Assembly (NCBI GenBank): GCA_035578905.1
Contig: JAQJVL010002599.1
Coordinates: 26,284 to 90,283, forward strand
From: Stictocephala bisonia
Lineage: Eukaryota > Arthropoda > Insecta > Hemiptera > Membracidae
Direction: 5' to 3'
Length of the DNA stretch: 64,000 bases
Every line of letters begins with the position of its first letter. Positions within the stretch are counted from its first letter, which is position 1. The notes beneath the pieces are model-generated. The model was given only the letters and a program-made list of their open reading frames with translations. It was not told the origin of the DNA and did not search any database. Of the stretch, positions 11,788 through 22,070 are shown piece by piece. The position numbers and the translations under genes were made by a program.

Positions 11788-11925
11788 AGGGGAGGCTTTT
11801 TGATGTCACTTTATAAGGGGGAGTCAGCCTTACTTTGTAAATATGACGACATTCACTCACATATACTTATAACACTACTGATAACCCATATTTGGACGAT
11901 ATACTTCAGAATAAATATATAAGTA
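11788..11925 (+). mobile_element. SINE tail fragment in copy 1
   Basis: It matches the common 3' tail of the A/B SINEs: CACTTTATAAGGGG, CAGCCTTACTTTGTAA, CACTCACATATACTTATAACACT, GACGAT and a closing AATAAATATATAAG. No tRNA-like head is present. The same fragment lies in copy 2 at 15566, so it was present before the tandem duplication. Confidence 0.65.
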
Positions 11926-13159
11926 AAAATTTGTTTGGTTAGAGATTGTAAAGTCAAGAGTTTTGTTTGTATGAGTTTTACAAGACACGAGAAGTAATAA
12001 AAATTTGTATTTTGATTATATATAAAATTGTATAAAAAATCCATCATGGAGATCGTTATGAACATAACTATCTTGGAAATAAGCAGGCAAGCAATACAAT
12101 AAAAAAATTATGCGTTAGGACTTTTTGTATAGAAATTTACAAGGGTCGTTCTACGACTATCCATTTACTTAAATTAATTATAATATTTTATTACTTATAT
12201 CTTCACTGTCACTTTACACTCCTAAAGAAATTATAATTTTGATTTCAGCAAGAAAACATTTAAAGAGAAGGAAATAACATTTTTTTCTGAAGTGCTTCTT
12301 AAACGAAGTATAATGTTTCTTGCTAGAATTACACAGTGTACTTAAGTAAAGCACTCCTTGACGTATTCCTCTGGAATCCTGCCAGCTGCACGAGAGTTGT
12401 ATTTAAATGTTAAACTAAATGTTAAACTTAATGTTAATCTAACCACACACAAAAAAAAAAACAAAAAACACAGAGGTTGCTTTCTATAGGCTGAAGTAAA
12501 AGTCTAAATGGCAGTATTAAATAGTTGTCAACCAAAATACATCTATATACTTCTTTAGTAAGCATTAATACGTTTACCCGTAAGGTCTTGGAGGAACGAA
12601 GTAGGTCTTGACTCTGACTTTCACGTGGTATATTGGAGGAATAACTATTCAACACACTAACTTGACACACATTCAGCACATTATTGGATGCGAAGTCTGT
12701 TTCTTTCATCTCTGTAGATTAAATTCTATAGTAAACACTGTAGATTAAATTCAATAGTAAACATACGAGTGGATCATGTTTGTACCTTAAAACTTTGATA
12801 AGTTGTTTATGAAATTTTATATTGAACTTATTTCACTCCATTACTCTAAAATTACAAAATTTACATAAATTAGATAGCATCCTAAATATAAACAAAAATA
12901 TCTGTCATAACTTAATACATAAGATGTTAAACTTTAAATGACCCGAAAGGAGTGACTTTCAAATCAAATTAATTTCTATCATAGTTATAAAAGCATCGTC
13001 ATATATATAGTAATTTATTATATGATATTGCAAAAGGTTTTGTGTGAGTTTTGGTTTAAATTAAATCTTTTAGAAGAGATAATAGTCCTAGATTAAATTG
13101 ATTATAAAAAAATCAGATAAAGCAATTTAAAGCATGTTATTTGTAATTCGTTTTTCATC

Positions 13160-13164
<5 letters not shown>

Positions 13165-13219
<55 letters not shown>
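13165..13219. repeat. (TA)n microsatellite at the duplication junction
   Basis: About 55 bp of pure TA dinucleotide at the end of copy 1, just before copy 2 begins. The matching position in copy 2 has only a short TATATGTATA. Confidence 0.93.
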
Positions 13220-13222
<3 letters not shown>

Positions 13223-15528
13223 AACACTTTTGCATATTCAATTATTACTTTGTATGTAAACCCATGTTGAACTCTGGAACTAAAATTTATGTACTTGTTA
13301 AAAATTTCTGTTATCCATAAGCAGCATTAAATATAATGTCATAGAAATTCCCTAATATGTTATTTTGTATAATAAATCACCATTAAATATAATTTGTATT
13401 ATTACCGTATATTACACTTATTAATTAAGTTTAGAAAAAATAAAATTAGAGTTATAAATGGGGAGTTATAAATTATTTAGAGAATAATAAAAAATGTTAC
13501 GTGGAACAAAATAATTGTTAACCTTCTCGTGGATGATTAGTTATACATATTTTAAATGTTCTGAACACAAACAAATTACACAAAATCTGTTATGATTCAC
13601 GACGGAATACCTTCCTCAAAGACAACACAAAGAGCCGGTAAGTGATCTGATATTTTCAACAAATCATCTTTCAGAAACATCCCTTTTGCATCCTTTTGAA
13701 GTTAGAGAAATGAAACTGCCCTAACCTCGGGCACTTTTTTCTTCTAACTACTAAAGGAATCGTTTTAAGTCTTTAAATTGGGAGATTTCTAAAACATTCC
13801 TAAGTATTTTATATTTCTTTTAACATTTTAAGGATTGAGAATTTATGTACTTTAATATTTTGTCATTTATTTTGCTTTATGACGATGCCAAAACTATTTC
13901 TTTTTGTTTTTAAATCATATATATACATATTATTTACGGCATTTGATTTTTAAATATATAATAATGTGCAAATATCCCCACTTAGGGGGTAGTATTAAAA
14001 AGAAAATTAAAATAGAAAACTGTTTTCAAATGCAGTAAATACGAACTAACAAAAGCAAACATTCAGTCATGTGGATATTTCCAATATCTGTAAAAATACT
14101 TTCACCACTATAAAACATTCTCCACATTCCATTCAACGCGTGTGGTAAGGTAACGTTTTCTCTTATAGCTTGTAAAATTACAAATCTTAATATTTCGCTC
14201 TAGAATAAAGGGCCCGATAAGTTATTTCTTCTTTATAAAACTATAAATGTCTTTAAAATAATTGTCTTATTTGTTTAAATTCTAAATTTTAATTCGCCAA
14301 ATTCAAAGAGAATGTTTTATCGGGAAAAAAATCAATCATGAATTCTTTAAAATGTATTATGTAGTATTTTCCTACCACGAAAACTAATTGGTTTGTTATA
14401 TACATTTATCGATGCCATAGCAATGCTATTATAGAGATTATAGCAACAATTAATTAATTTGTTATTCATCCAATGAAATTCTATAATTAAAACCTTTACG
14501 TAAAGTACTAAAATAGTTTTCCTGAATTATTGCACATAGTTGGTTTACATTTTGTTCTATATCTTTCAATGCCGCTTGTATAATTTCTTACAAGTGCATT
14601 CAATATAGTTAAGGATGGTCAAACAATAATGAAATAAATGATTTTTTAGGTAGGTAGAAGTTGTAAATTTATATTTTATTGTCAGAACGAGATGTTTTGT
14701 GGAACCACCTTGACGTAAAAGTTTGTTTTAAAAAATTTTTAAAAATCATAATAAAGGAAAATCAAAACTAACAACTCAGAAATGTTTAATCGGAAAATAT
14801 TGAATTAGACAGTTAAATAAGGATATGTTTCAGTGAAAAACACAAGTAAAATAAATATTTTTCATTGACTGAATACCTTAGTCAAAGACAATTTTCTGAT
14901 ACATCAAGAATCATAAAGGAAATTCGATCTTTTCAATAAATCATCTTTCAAAATCATTCCCTTTGAAAACCTTTAAAGCTTTGAGGGGTAAATTACGTTT
15001 GTCAATGACATTTCCTATTACCGTTTCATTACCAACGTCAATGGACGTTTTAACTTGACCGTTTATAGTATTGTAAATAACCTTAAAATAATATATTCTT
15101 TTTAAATATTTTTCAAGATTTCAAAATTTACGTTCATAATAAGTGTGTTTATTTACAACCCCAAAATAATTTATTACATATGTATAACATTTGAATCATA
15201 CAATTATTTTTAGAGTACTTGATTTATCTATGAATTCATTTTTTGTATGTCTTTAGGTTTTCATTCCAGAGTGAAAATAAATACCTACGTATTAATGAAA
15301 AACATTATTTTTTACACAGTTTTACATATAAAATCAATACTAATTTCGATATACTGACAGTTAGTTGTGAATACTTCTGTGAGCTTTAATAATTTTGTAG
15401 AGTAGAAATATCTCCGTTTTGGAGGATTACCAAGTAATATTAACTAGTTTGTAATAAGATATTTTACGTATTTATCATGTTTGGTTAGAAATATTTATAA
15501 GAGATTAATATTTTTAAATTTAAGGTAT

Positions 15529-15532
<4 letters not shown>

Positions 15533-15565
<33 letters not shown>
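15533..15565. repeat. Poly-T run of 33
   Basis: An uninterrupted T run in copy 2. The matching place in copy 1 (about 11759-11785) is a mixed T-rich stretch. It sits just upstream of the SINE tail fragment. Confidence 0.93.
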
Positions 15566-15566
<1 letters not shown>

Positions 15567-15705
15567 AGGATTTTTGATGACACTTTATAAGGGGGAGTCA
15601 GCCATACTTTGTAAATATGACTAAATTCACTCACATATACTTATAACACTACTGCTAACCCATATTTGGACGATCGGTACCTTAAGAATAAATATATAAG
15701 TAAAC
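15566..15705 (+). mobile_element. SINE tail fragment in copy 2
   Basis: Counterpart of 11788-11925. This copy keeps GACGATCGG, which copy 1 has lost, and closes with AAGAATAAATATATAAG. Confidence 0.65.
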
Positions 15706-16893
15706 ATTTGTTTGTTTAGAGATTTTAAAGTCATGAGTTTTGTTTGTATGAGTTTTACAAGACACGAGAAGAAATTAAAATTTTTATTTTGATTTAGTTA
15801 TAAAATTGTCAAAAAAATCCCTCATGGAGATCGTTAGGAACATAACTATCTTACACATAAGCAGGCAAGAAATACAATAAAAAAAATTATGCGTTAGGAC
15901 TTTTTGTATAGAAATTTACAAGGGCAGATCTACGACTATCCATTTATTTAAATTAGTTATAATATTTTATTACTTATATCTTCACTTTTACTTTACACTC
16001 CTAAAGAGATTATAATTTTGATTTCAGCAAGAAAATATTTAAAGAGAAGGAAATAACATTTTTTTCTGAAGTGCTTCTTAAACGAAGCAGGATGTTTCTC
16101 ACTAGAATTACACAGTGTACTTAAGTAAAGCACTCGACGTATTCCTCTGGAATCCTGCCAGTGGCACGAGAGTTGTATTTAATGTTAAACTAACCACAAG
16201 CAAAAAAACAGAGGTCGCTTTCTTTAGGCTAAAGTAAAAGTCTAAATGGCAGTTTTAAATAGTTTTCAACCAAAATACATCCATATACTTCTTTAGTAAG
16301 CATTAATACGTTTACCGGTAAGGTCTTGGAGGAACGAAGTAGGTCTTGACCCTGACTTTCACGTGGTATATTGGAGGAATAACTATTCAACACACTAACT
16401 TGACACACATTCAGCACATTATTGGATGCGAAGTCTGTTTCTTTCATCTATGTATATTAAATTCAATAGTAAACATACGAGTGGATTATGTTTGTACCTT
16501 AAAACTTTGATAAGTTGTTTATGGAATTTTATAATGAAGTTATTTCACTCCATTACTCTAAAATTACAAAATGTACATAAATTAGATAACATCCTAAATA
16601 TAAACAAAACTATCTGTCATAACTTAATACATAAGATGTTCAATTTTAAAATACCCGAAACGAGTGACTTTCAAATCAAATTAATTTCTGTCACACTGAT
16701 AAAAGCATCGTTATATATATAATAATTTATCATATGTTATTGCAAAAGGTTATGTGTGAGTTGGTTTAAATGAAATATTTTATAAGAGATAATAGTCCAA
16801 AATTAAATTGATTATAAACAATCAGATTAAGCAGTTCAAAGCATGTTATTTGTAATTCGTTTTTCATCTGTTTTATATGTATATCACAGCACT

Positions 16894-17784
16894 TACACCC
16901 ACGAAGGTAAGTCTGTAGACGAAAGGGGATGGGCAATGAACCGTGTTTGTGCCTTTTAAAGAGAATAAATGACGTTATTTGTAAATTTGGAGCAATTCAA
17001 ACATACATCATCATTGTGCTAATATTATCTAGCCCTTGGGTACATCATTATATATTTATTTGATACTTTATTTATCATTTTTTACTATTGGTGAAACGTA
17101 ATTTATGTCTCATTGTGTTTTAAAATAAACAAGTGTCTCAATTTTTGTAGTTATAAAAATATCGTAATGTTTTCCAGTGCTAACGTATTTTAAATAGTTT
17201 CCAACATTAAATAACTCAGTATTAAAAAGTATACATTTAAATAAGATATAGTTTAGTAAACACTATGCATACTTTTTACAAAAATCAATCTACTAAAAGT
17301 ACTGATAATTGTTTTACACTATCTTTTACTAAATTTTATTAGTAATGAGATAAGAAATTATAAGGTGTATATAATATAATACAAATCTGTACTAACTATA
17401 GATTGTTTTATGACGGAATTATTACTTGAGGAAGATAAAAAAGTACCACGAAACAAAACACATGTCTTATTTATTTGGACAAAACTAGGGTTGATTTTGT
17501 TAATGTTAAATTAAAATCAATAACTTTGTATTATTTAATATATATATTGAATAATATAGCAGTTTGGATCCATCTTAATATGTATTTGGAACTAAAGAGA
17601 TTGTTTCGTGAAATATTAACAAAAACGTTATATTCTGATCGAACTAGTATTATTACTCAATGATCCAATGTTAATATCAACACGCACGCTAAGTCATTAG
17701 GATTTGTTAGATAACTATCAAATTCACTATAGGCTGTTATTGTTAACTAAACAATAGTTCTTTGGATATTCTGAATGAACGAAT
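16894..17784. other. AT-rich stretch after the tandem duplication
   Basis: Nothing recognised. A short frame at 17475-17663 is AT-driven with no known motif. Confidence 0.5.
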
Positions 17785-17785
17785 T

Positions 17786-18045
17786 GTCGGTAACACAGTT
17801 GGTTAGTTCCCAACATTATGAGCTAAAAGTTTTCAGTTCGATCCCAATCAGAGTTATAACACATGTTGAAAGCGATCAGCTGAAACCACTGGCTGTAATT
17901 AATGACACTTTATGAGGAATAGTTGGCCTTAGTTTGTAATAATAGCTAAATTCGCTCATATACACTCATCACAGTCATTCGATATTCATATTCTACCATA
18001 TCCTGACGATCGGCGTCCGACGAATAGATAAAAATAAATAAGTAG
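17786..18045 (+). mobile_element. tRNA-derived SINE, head type A
   Basis: Second copy of the head A SINE. Box A-like TAACACAGTTGG lies at about 17791-17802 and box B-like AGTTCGATCCC at about 17835-17845. The tail holds GAATAGTTGGCCTTAGTTTG, CACTCATCACAGTCATTCG and CTGACGATCGGCGTC, ending in AAAATAAATAAG. It is more diverged than the copy at 5292, with a deletion in the middle. Confidence 0.8.
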
Positions 18046-18062
18046 ATTAATGTTAGTTTCAC

Positions 18063-18350
18063 GAACACCTGTTTTGTTTTAATAACATTTCAAAACGTTT
18101 GTTATATCTTTATGCATAGCCTTCACAGCCATGACTACTATAAATAAAATCATGGTGTTCGTGGTTCGACCGAACCCTAGGCTACTTACAAAATGTACAA
18201 AAATTTCCGATGTTTCGACTCTATTACTGCCAACCATCTTCAGGGCAATATGAACACAGTTACTCACAGAACACCGCTCATGGAGTGTAGTCTTTAATAC
18301 TAACGAGGTCAGTAGACCTGTGTTTCTAATGTCCTCAGACAGATTCATTT
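18063..18350 (-). mobile_element. Repeat with hammerhead-like core, possibly Penelope-like
   Basis: Read on the minus strand, this block contains CTGAAGATGG (ending at 18243 on the plus strand numbering) followed 20-odd bases later by GTCGAAAC. A CTGANGA box followed by GAAAC is the conserved core of hammerhead ribozymes, which are known to occur in the terminal repeats of Penelope-like retroelements. Between them GGTT can pair with AGTC, partly by wobble, as a weak stem II. The minus strand is open for 89 codons. I read this as a repeat rather than a gene, as no reverse-transcriptase or GIY-YIG motif is visible. Confidence 0.4.
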
Positions 18351-18674
18351 ATGCTATATTTAGTCCAATAGCCAGGACAACTAAACTATTTATAGCCTAT
18401 CGTCCGTTCAAAATGATCGGCTAACTGAAAATGTTATTTCACAGCCAAAACCCTTTTAGATAATTTTAATTTATCCCCCATCCAACGTTAATGATTTAGA
18501 TTTCCCGAGTAATATCAATGATAGCAAACACTAAGCTGAAAATATAATTATATACAATTAAAAAGCAATAGTAAAATGGAATTTTGTAAATTATCAAAAT
18601 GTATTTTTAGTTTCAAACCAAAATCTTGATTACAATAATATCGTAACAATTGTTATAGTGGGATTAATTACACG

Positions 18675-18678
<4 letters not shown>

Positions 18679-18724
<46 letters not shown>
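18679..18724. repeat. (TA)n microsatellite
   Basis: About 45 bp of TA dinucleotide, followed by further TATATAC words to about 18750. Confidence 0.92.
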
Positions 18725-18725
<1 letters not shown>

Positions 18726-19164
18726 TGTAAATATACGATGTATATATACGAATTTTTAATGAGAACAAAATATTTAATGAGAGCCTATGTAAAATTTTAC
18801 ATGAATTGAAATGTCTTAATTTGCTGAAAACAACGCCACGAACCGAACTTCAAAAGGTTGATCCAGCCGGAAGAAATTGATGTATGAATTTTAAAATTAT
18901 TACAAACTGTAAATCATAAAGTGTTAGAAGTTAATCAGTGTTTAATTACCTGAGATCAAAGTAAATATTCAAAATATTCTCTGATGTGAAATATAGGATA
19001 TTATCACCAGTAGTGGTGTTGTAACAGTTCAAGTTTATGTCTGTTGTGGTTTAAAAGTTATAAAAAGGAGTTCCAGACTTATATTTCACTCTTTATATTT
19101 ATTAAATGTATGTGTCGTGTTTAAGATAGTTACACCTGATGACTATTTTTTTATATAAATATCA

Positions 19165-20420
19165 AAAGAAACTTTAACCATAGTCTAAGGAACAACTTTC
19201 ACAAACCAACAGCCAAGTTTGCTTTCCGGTAACATCTGTTGTTTAGTGCTACTCTAATACAACCGGACGGAGGCTTTTGCCACGGTCTAAGTAACAACTT
19301 CCACAAACCAACAGCCAAGTCTGCTTTCCGGTAACATCTGTTGTTTAGTGCTACTGTAATACAACCGGACACAGGCTTTTGCCACGGTCTAAGTAACAAC
19401 TTCCACAAACTTACTGCCAAGTCCGCTTTCCGGTAACATCTGTTGTTTAGTGCTACTGTAATACAACCGGACACAGGCTTTTGCCACGGTCTAAGTAACA
19501 ACTTCCACAAACCAACAGCCAAGTCTGTTTTCCGGTAACATCTGTTGTTTAGTGCTACTGTAATACAACCGGACACAGGCTTTTGCCACGGTCTAAGCAA
19601 CAACTTCCACAAACCAACAGCCAAGTCTGCTTTCCGGTAACATCTGTTGTTTAGTGCTACTGTAATACAACCGGACACAGGCTTTTGCCACGGTCTAAGT
19701 AACAACTTCCACAAACCAACAGCCAAGTCTGCTTTCCGGTAACATCTGTTGTTTAGTGCTACTGTAATACAACCGGACAGAGGCTTTTGCCACGGTCTAA
19801 ATAACAACTTTCACAAACCAACAGCCAAGTCTGCTTTCCGGTAACATCTGTTGTTTAGTGCTACTGTAATACAACCGGACAGAGGCTTTTGCCACGGTCT
19901 AAGTAACAACTTCCACAAACCAACAGCCAAGTCTGCTTTCCGGTAACAAATTTTGTTTAGTGCTTCTGTTATACAACCGTACATAGGCTTTTGCCACGGT
20001 CTAAGTAACAACTTCCACAAACCAACAGCCAAGTCTGCTTTCCGGTAACATCTGTTGTTTAGTGCTACTGTAATACAACCGGACAGAGGCTTTTGCCACG
20101 GTCTAAGTAACAGCTTCCACAAACTGACTACCAAGTCCACTTTTGCTATTTTTGTATTGTTAAGTGTTGCTGTAATAGAAACGGTTGATGGATTCTACCA
20201 CAGTCCGACCTTCTGCAAACCAAATGTGAAGTACATTATGGATAAAAATAAGTTAGGTTTAGTGGTACTATAATGCAAGAAAACTTGGCTCCTGCCAGAG
20301 TCTAAGTAAAAAAATTCACAAAATGACCAGTAAGTCGAATTTAATTTTCATTGTTGTGTTAAATATACTCTATTAACCGGACGATGTCTACAAACTGACA
20401 CCCAATTCTGCTTTCTCTAA
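19165..20420. repeat. 102-bp minisatellite, about nine good units plus decayed ends
   Basis: The word GCCACGGTCTAA recurs at 19279, 19381, 19483, 19585, 19687, 19789, 19891, 19993 and 20095, an exact 102-bp spacing each time. Partial, eroded units extend to about 19165 on the left and about 20420 on the right. Units are near 50% GC, in strong contrast to the AT-rich flanks. Because 102 is a multiple of three, the minus strand stays open with a 34-residue repeat (frames 19199-19807 and 19811-20140, split by one stop). Unit differences mostly change the amino acid (V/L/P/M at one site, G/S at another), so I see no sign of protein-level constraint. It is best called a minisatellite. Confidence 0.95.
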
Positions 20421-21939
20421 CATATGTTTTTGAGCTGTATAACAACACTATTATATTTCTCACTGATAAGAAGACTATTGTTGGTGTAAAACTACTTGTT
20501 TATTAGATATTGTATAGAGATTTTTTCAAAAAAGAGTTAATATCTAATAATATATGTAACAATATACTTTTTTTTATCATCACTCACATTACACGTTTTC
20601 ATTTTTACTATGATCACTTTTTTTTCTAACTATACTAAACTGTTGATGGATAATGTCCAGGGTGTTACTGTGAAACGTCAAAAATCTCATTAAACTAAAA
20701 ATATATTAGCAAGGTTATTTTTGTATTTTTTATTATTTTAATGAGGTAAGTGATGAGAAATATAAATATATGATGATACATTTCATGTCGTCACGAAAAG
20801 TAACTTAAAGTGTTACGTTCTTTAATCACCGATTAGATAAACTGAGCCATTTCTATTCCTAGAGTAATCGGACTGCTGTGATCGTTTTACTACATAAACT
20901 GTAGGTTAAGACTTATTAAAAATGTCCATGCCTTACTTTTTGTAATTTTTTCGTTTTTGAGTGGACGGTTTCCAACCATTTATTAGATAGTTGATTGAAC
21001 GGTCATGTTGTTATTGGTTAGTTGAAACATTAAACAAAATTAAGTACAAAATTGTAGTTAACTATAAAATCTCTTTGTGTAGATTGTTAAATACAGCAAC
21101 AAAAAATACAACTTAAACTTATGTTGCATCAGGATCTTTGTATTAAATTTTATATGCTGGACGATAATGAAACATATTTTCTTACATACGTTTTAGTTCA
21201 CTATGTTTAGAATGTACAATGGAAAAAATTTAACACACTTGTAAAATGGCTTTACAATATCCATCGTCAGATCACGTCCTCAATAAATGTGAGTCGGAGA
21301 TCTGTGGGGTAGAAAGTCCTCTGGGGAAATCACAATGAGGAGGTGGGCTGGGAAAATCTGGGACATAGGGTTTTCAATTATATTAAACCAATGCCTAACG
21401 TGATACGTGCATACCACATACTAGCATAAAAAAATAATAAATATTATCGATACCTATTATTCGGGACTATTGGTATGACAACTGATGTACTGTATATTTA
21501 TATTTGGAAGTTATTTCTGTATATTTACTGAAAATAAAACCGCTTCCTTATTTAAGAAGTAACCACTATCATGTGCACCATCTGCCAAGTACCAGGAGCA
21601 CTATATGAATAAATGGATTGTAGATTATTTAATTTTTTAAAACTCCCTTTTTTAGCTTTAAAATAAATTATAAAGTTTCTTCTAGAGAAAGCATTTTTGA
21701 AATGTGCATAAAAACTGTACGATGAAGGTAAATAATACCAAACAAATTTAAACATTCATATTTTTAACTCTACTACTAGACTCTTTAAACAAATTAAAAT
21801 AAACAGTGGTTGTAATATGTCATGTTCGTTAGATCGTGATACAAAGAGACCGACAAATTATGTCGTCTATGGTTGTGTTATCTTTAAGGGTCTCGATGTT
21901 GTATAGGGAAGAGAAGTGAGTTAAGTGTTGTCAAACAGC
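20421..21939. other. AT-rich stretch, nothing recognised
   Basis: Includes a few moderately GC-rich patches (for example near 21250-21370) without open frames. No RNA gene or shared repeat noticed. Confidence 0.5.
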
Positions 21940-21944
21940 ATAAA

Positions 21945-22070
21945 AGCATAGAAATTTATAGTAACAATGACTACACTTGTTTATTTGCATTCATGACACT
22001 CACTAAACCCTCATATTCACACATATTTCAATAATTTTCGTTTCAGTAGTGAATAATGAATAAGCATATT
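21945..22070 (+). mobile_element. SINE tail fragment
   Basis: It carries TAGTAACAATGACTACACTTG, TTCATGACACTCACTAAACCC, TCATATTCACACATAT and a closing GTGAATAATGAATAAGC. This is the common tail order without a head. It is decayed; GACGATCGGCG is reduced to AATAATTTTCG. Confidence 0.55.

Larger units (their letters stand above)
9489..13229. repeat. Tandem segmental duplication, copy 1 (~3.74 kb)
   Basis: The block starting TTGCATATTCAATTATTAC at 9489 recurs in the same order and orientation from 13230. Matches can be followed throughout, for example at 9885/13607, 10351/14121, 11049/14818 and 12434/16200. Copy 1 ends in a long TA run (13165-13219) where copy 2 has only TATATGTATA. The unit contains a SINE tail fragment and an internal diverged repeat (listed separately) but no recognisable protein. 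Direct tandem arrangement suggests unequal exchange or replication slippage. A non-coding element inserted twice is less likely, because no terminal repeats or target duplications are visible. Confidence 0.93.
13230..16893. repeat. Tandem segmental duplication, copy 2 (~3.66 kb)
   Basis: Second copy of the 9489 unit, ending at TATCACAGCACTT near 16893, after which the sequence is unrelated. It differs from copy 1 by scattered substitutions and indels. Differences include a 33-bp T run at 15533, an extra insertion near 13856-13890, and loss of the terminal TA expansion. In the 216-bp segment at 16229-16447 I counted about six substitutions against copy 1. Confidence 0.93.

Noticed and set aside
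12434..16447. Paired minus-strand ORFs in the two duplicate copies (12434-12709 and 16229-16447), both starting MKETDFASNNVLN
   Set aside because: Of about six base differences in the shared segment, five change the amino acid and one turns a CAG codon into TAG. That is not protein-level constraint. The similarity comes from the tandem DNA duplication.
19199..20140. Long repetitive minus-strand ORFs as a repeat-protein gene
   Set aside because: They are open only because the minisatellite unit is a multiple of three with no stop in one frame. Unit differences are mostly amino-acid-changing and one stop splits the frame. Kept as a minisatellite, with the coding idea as a finding.
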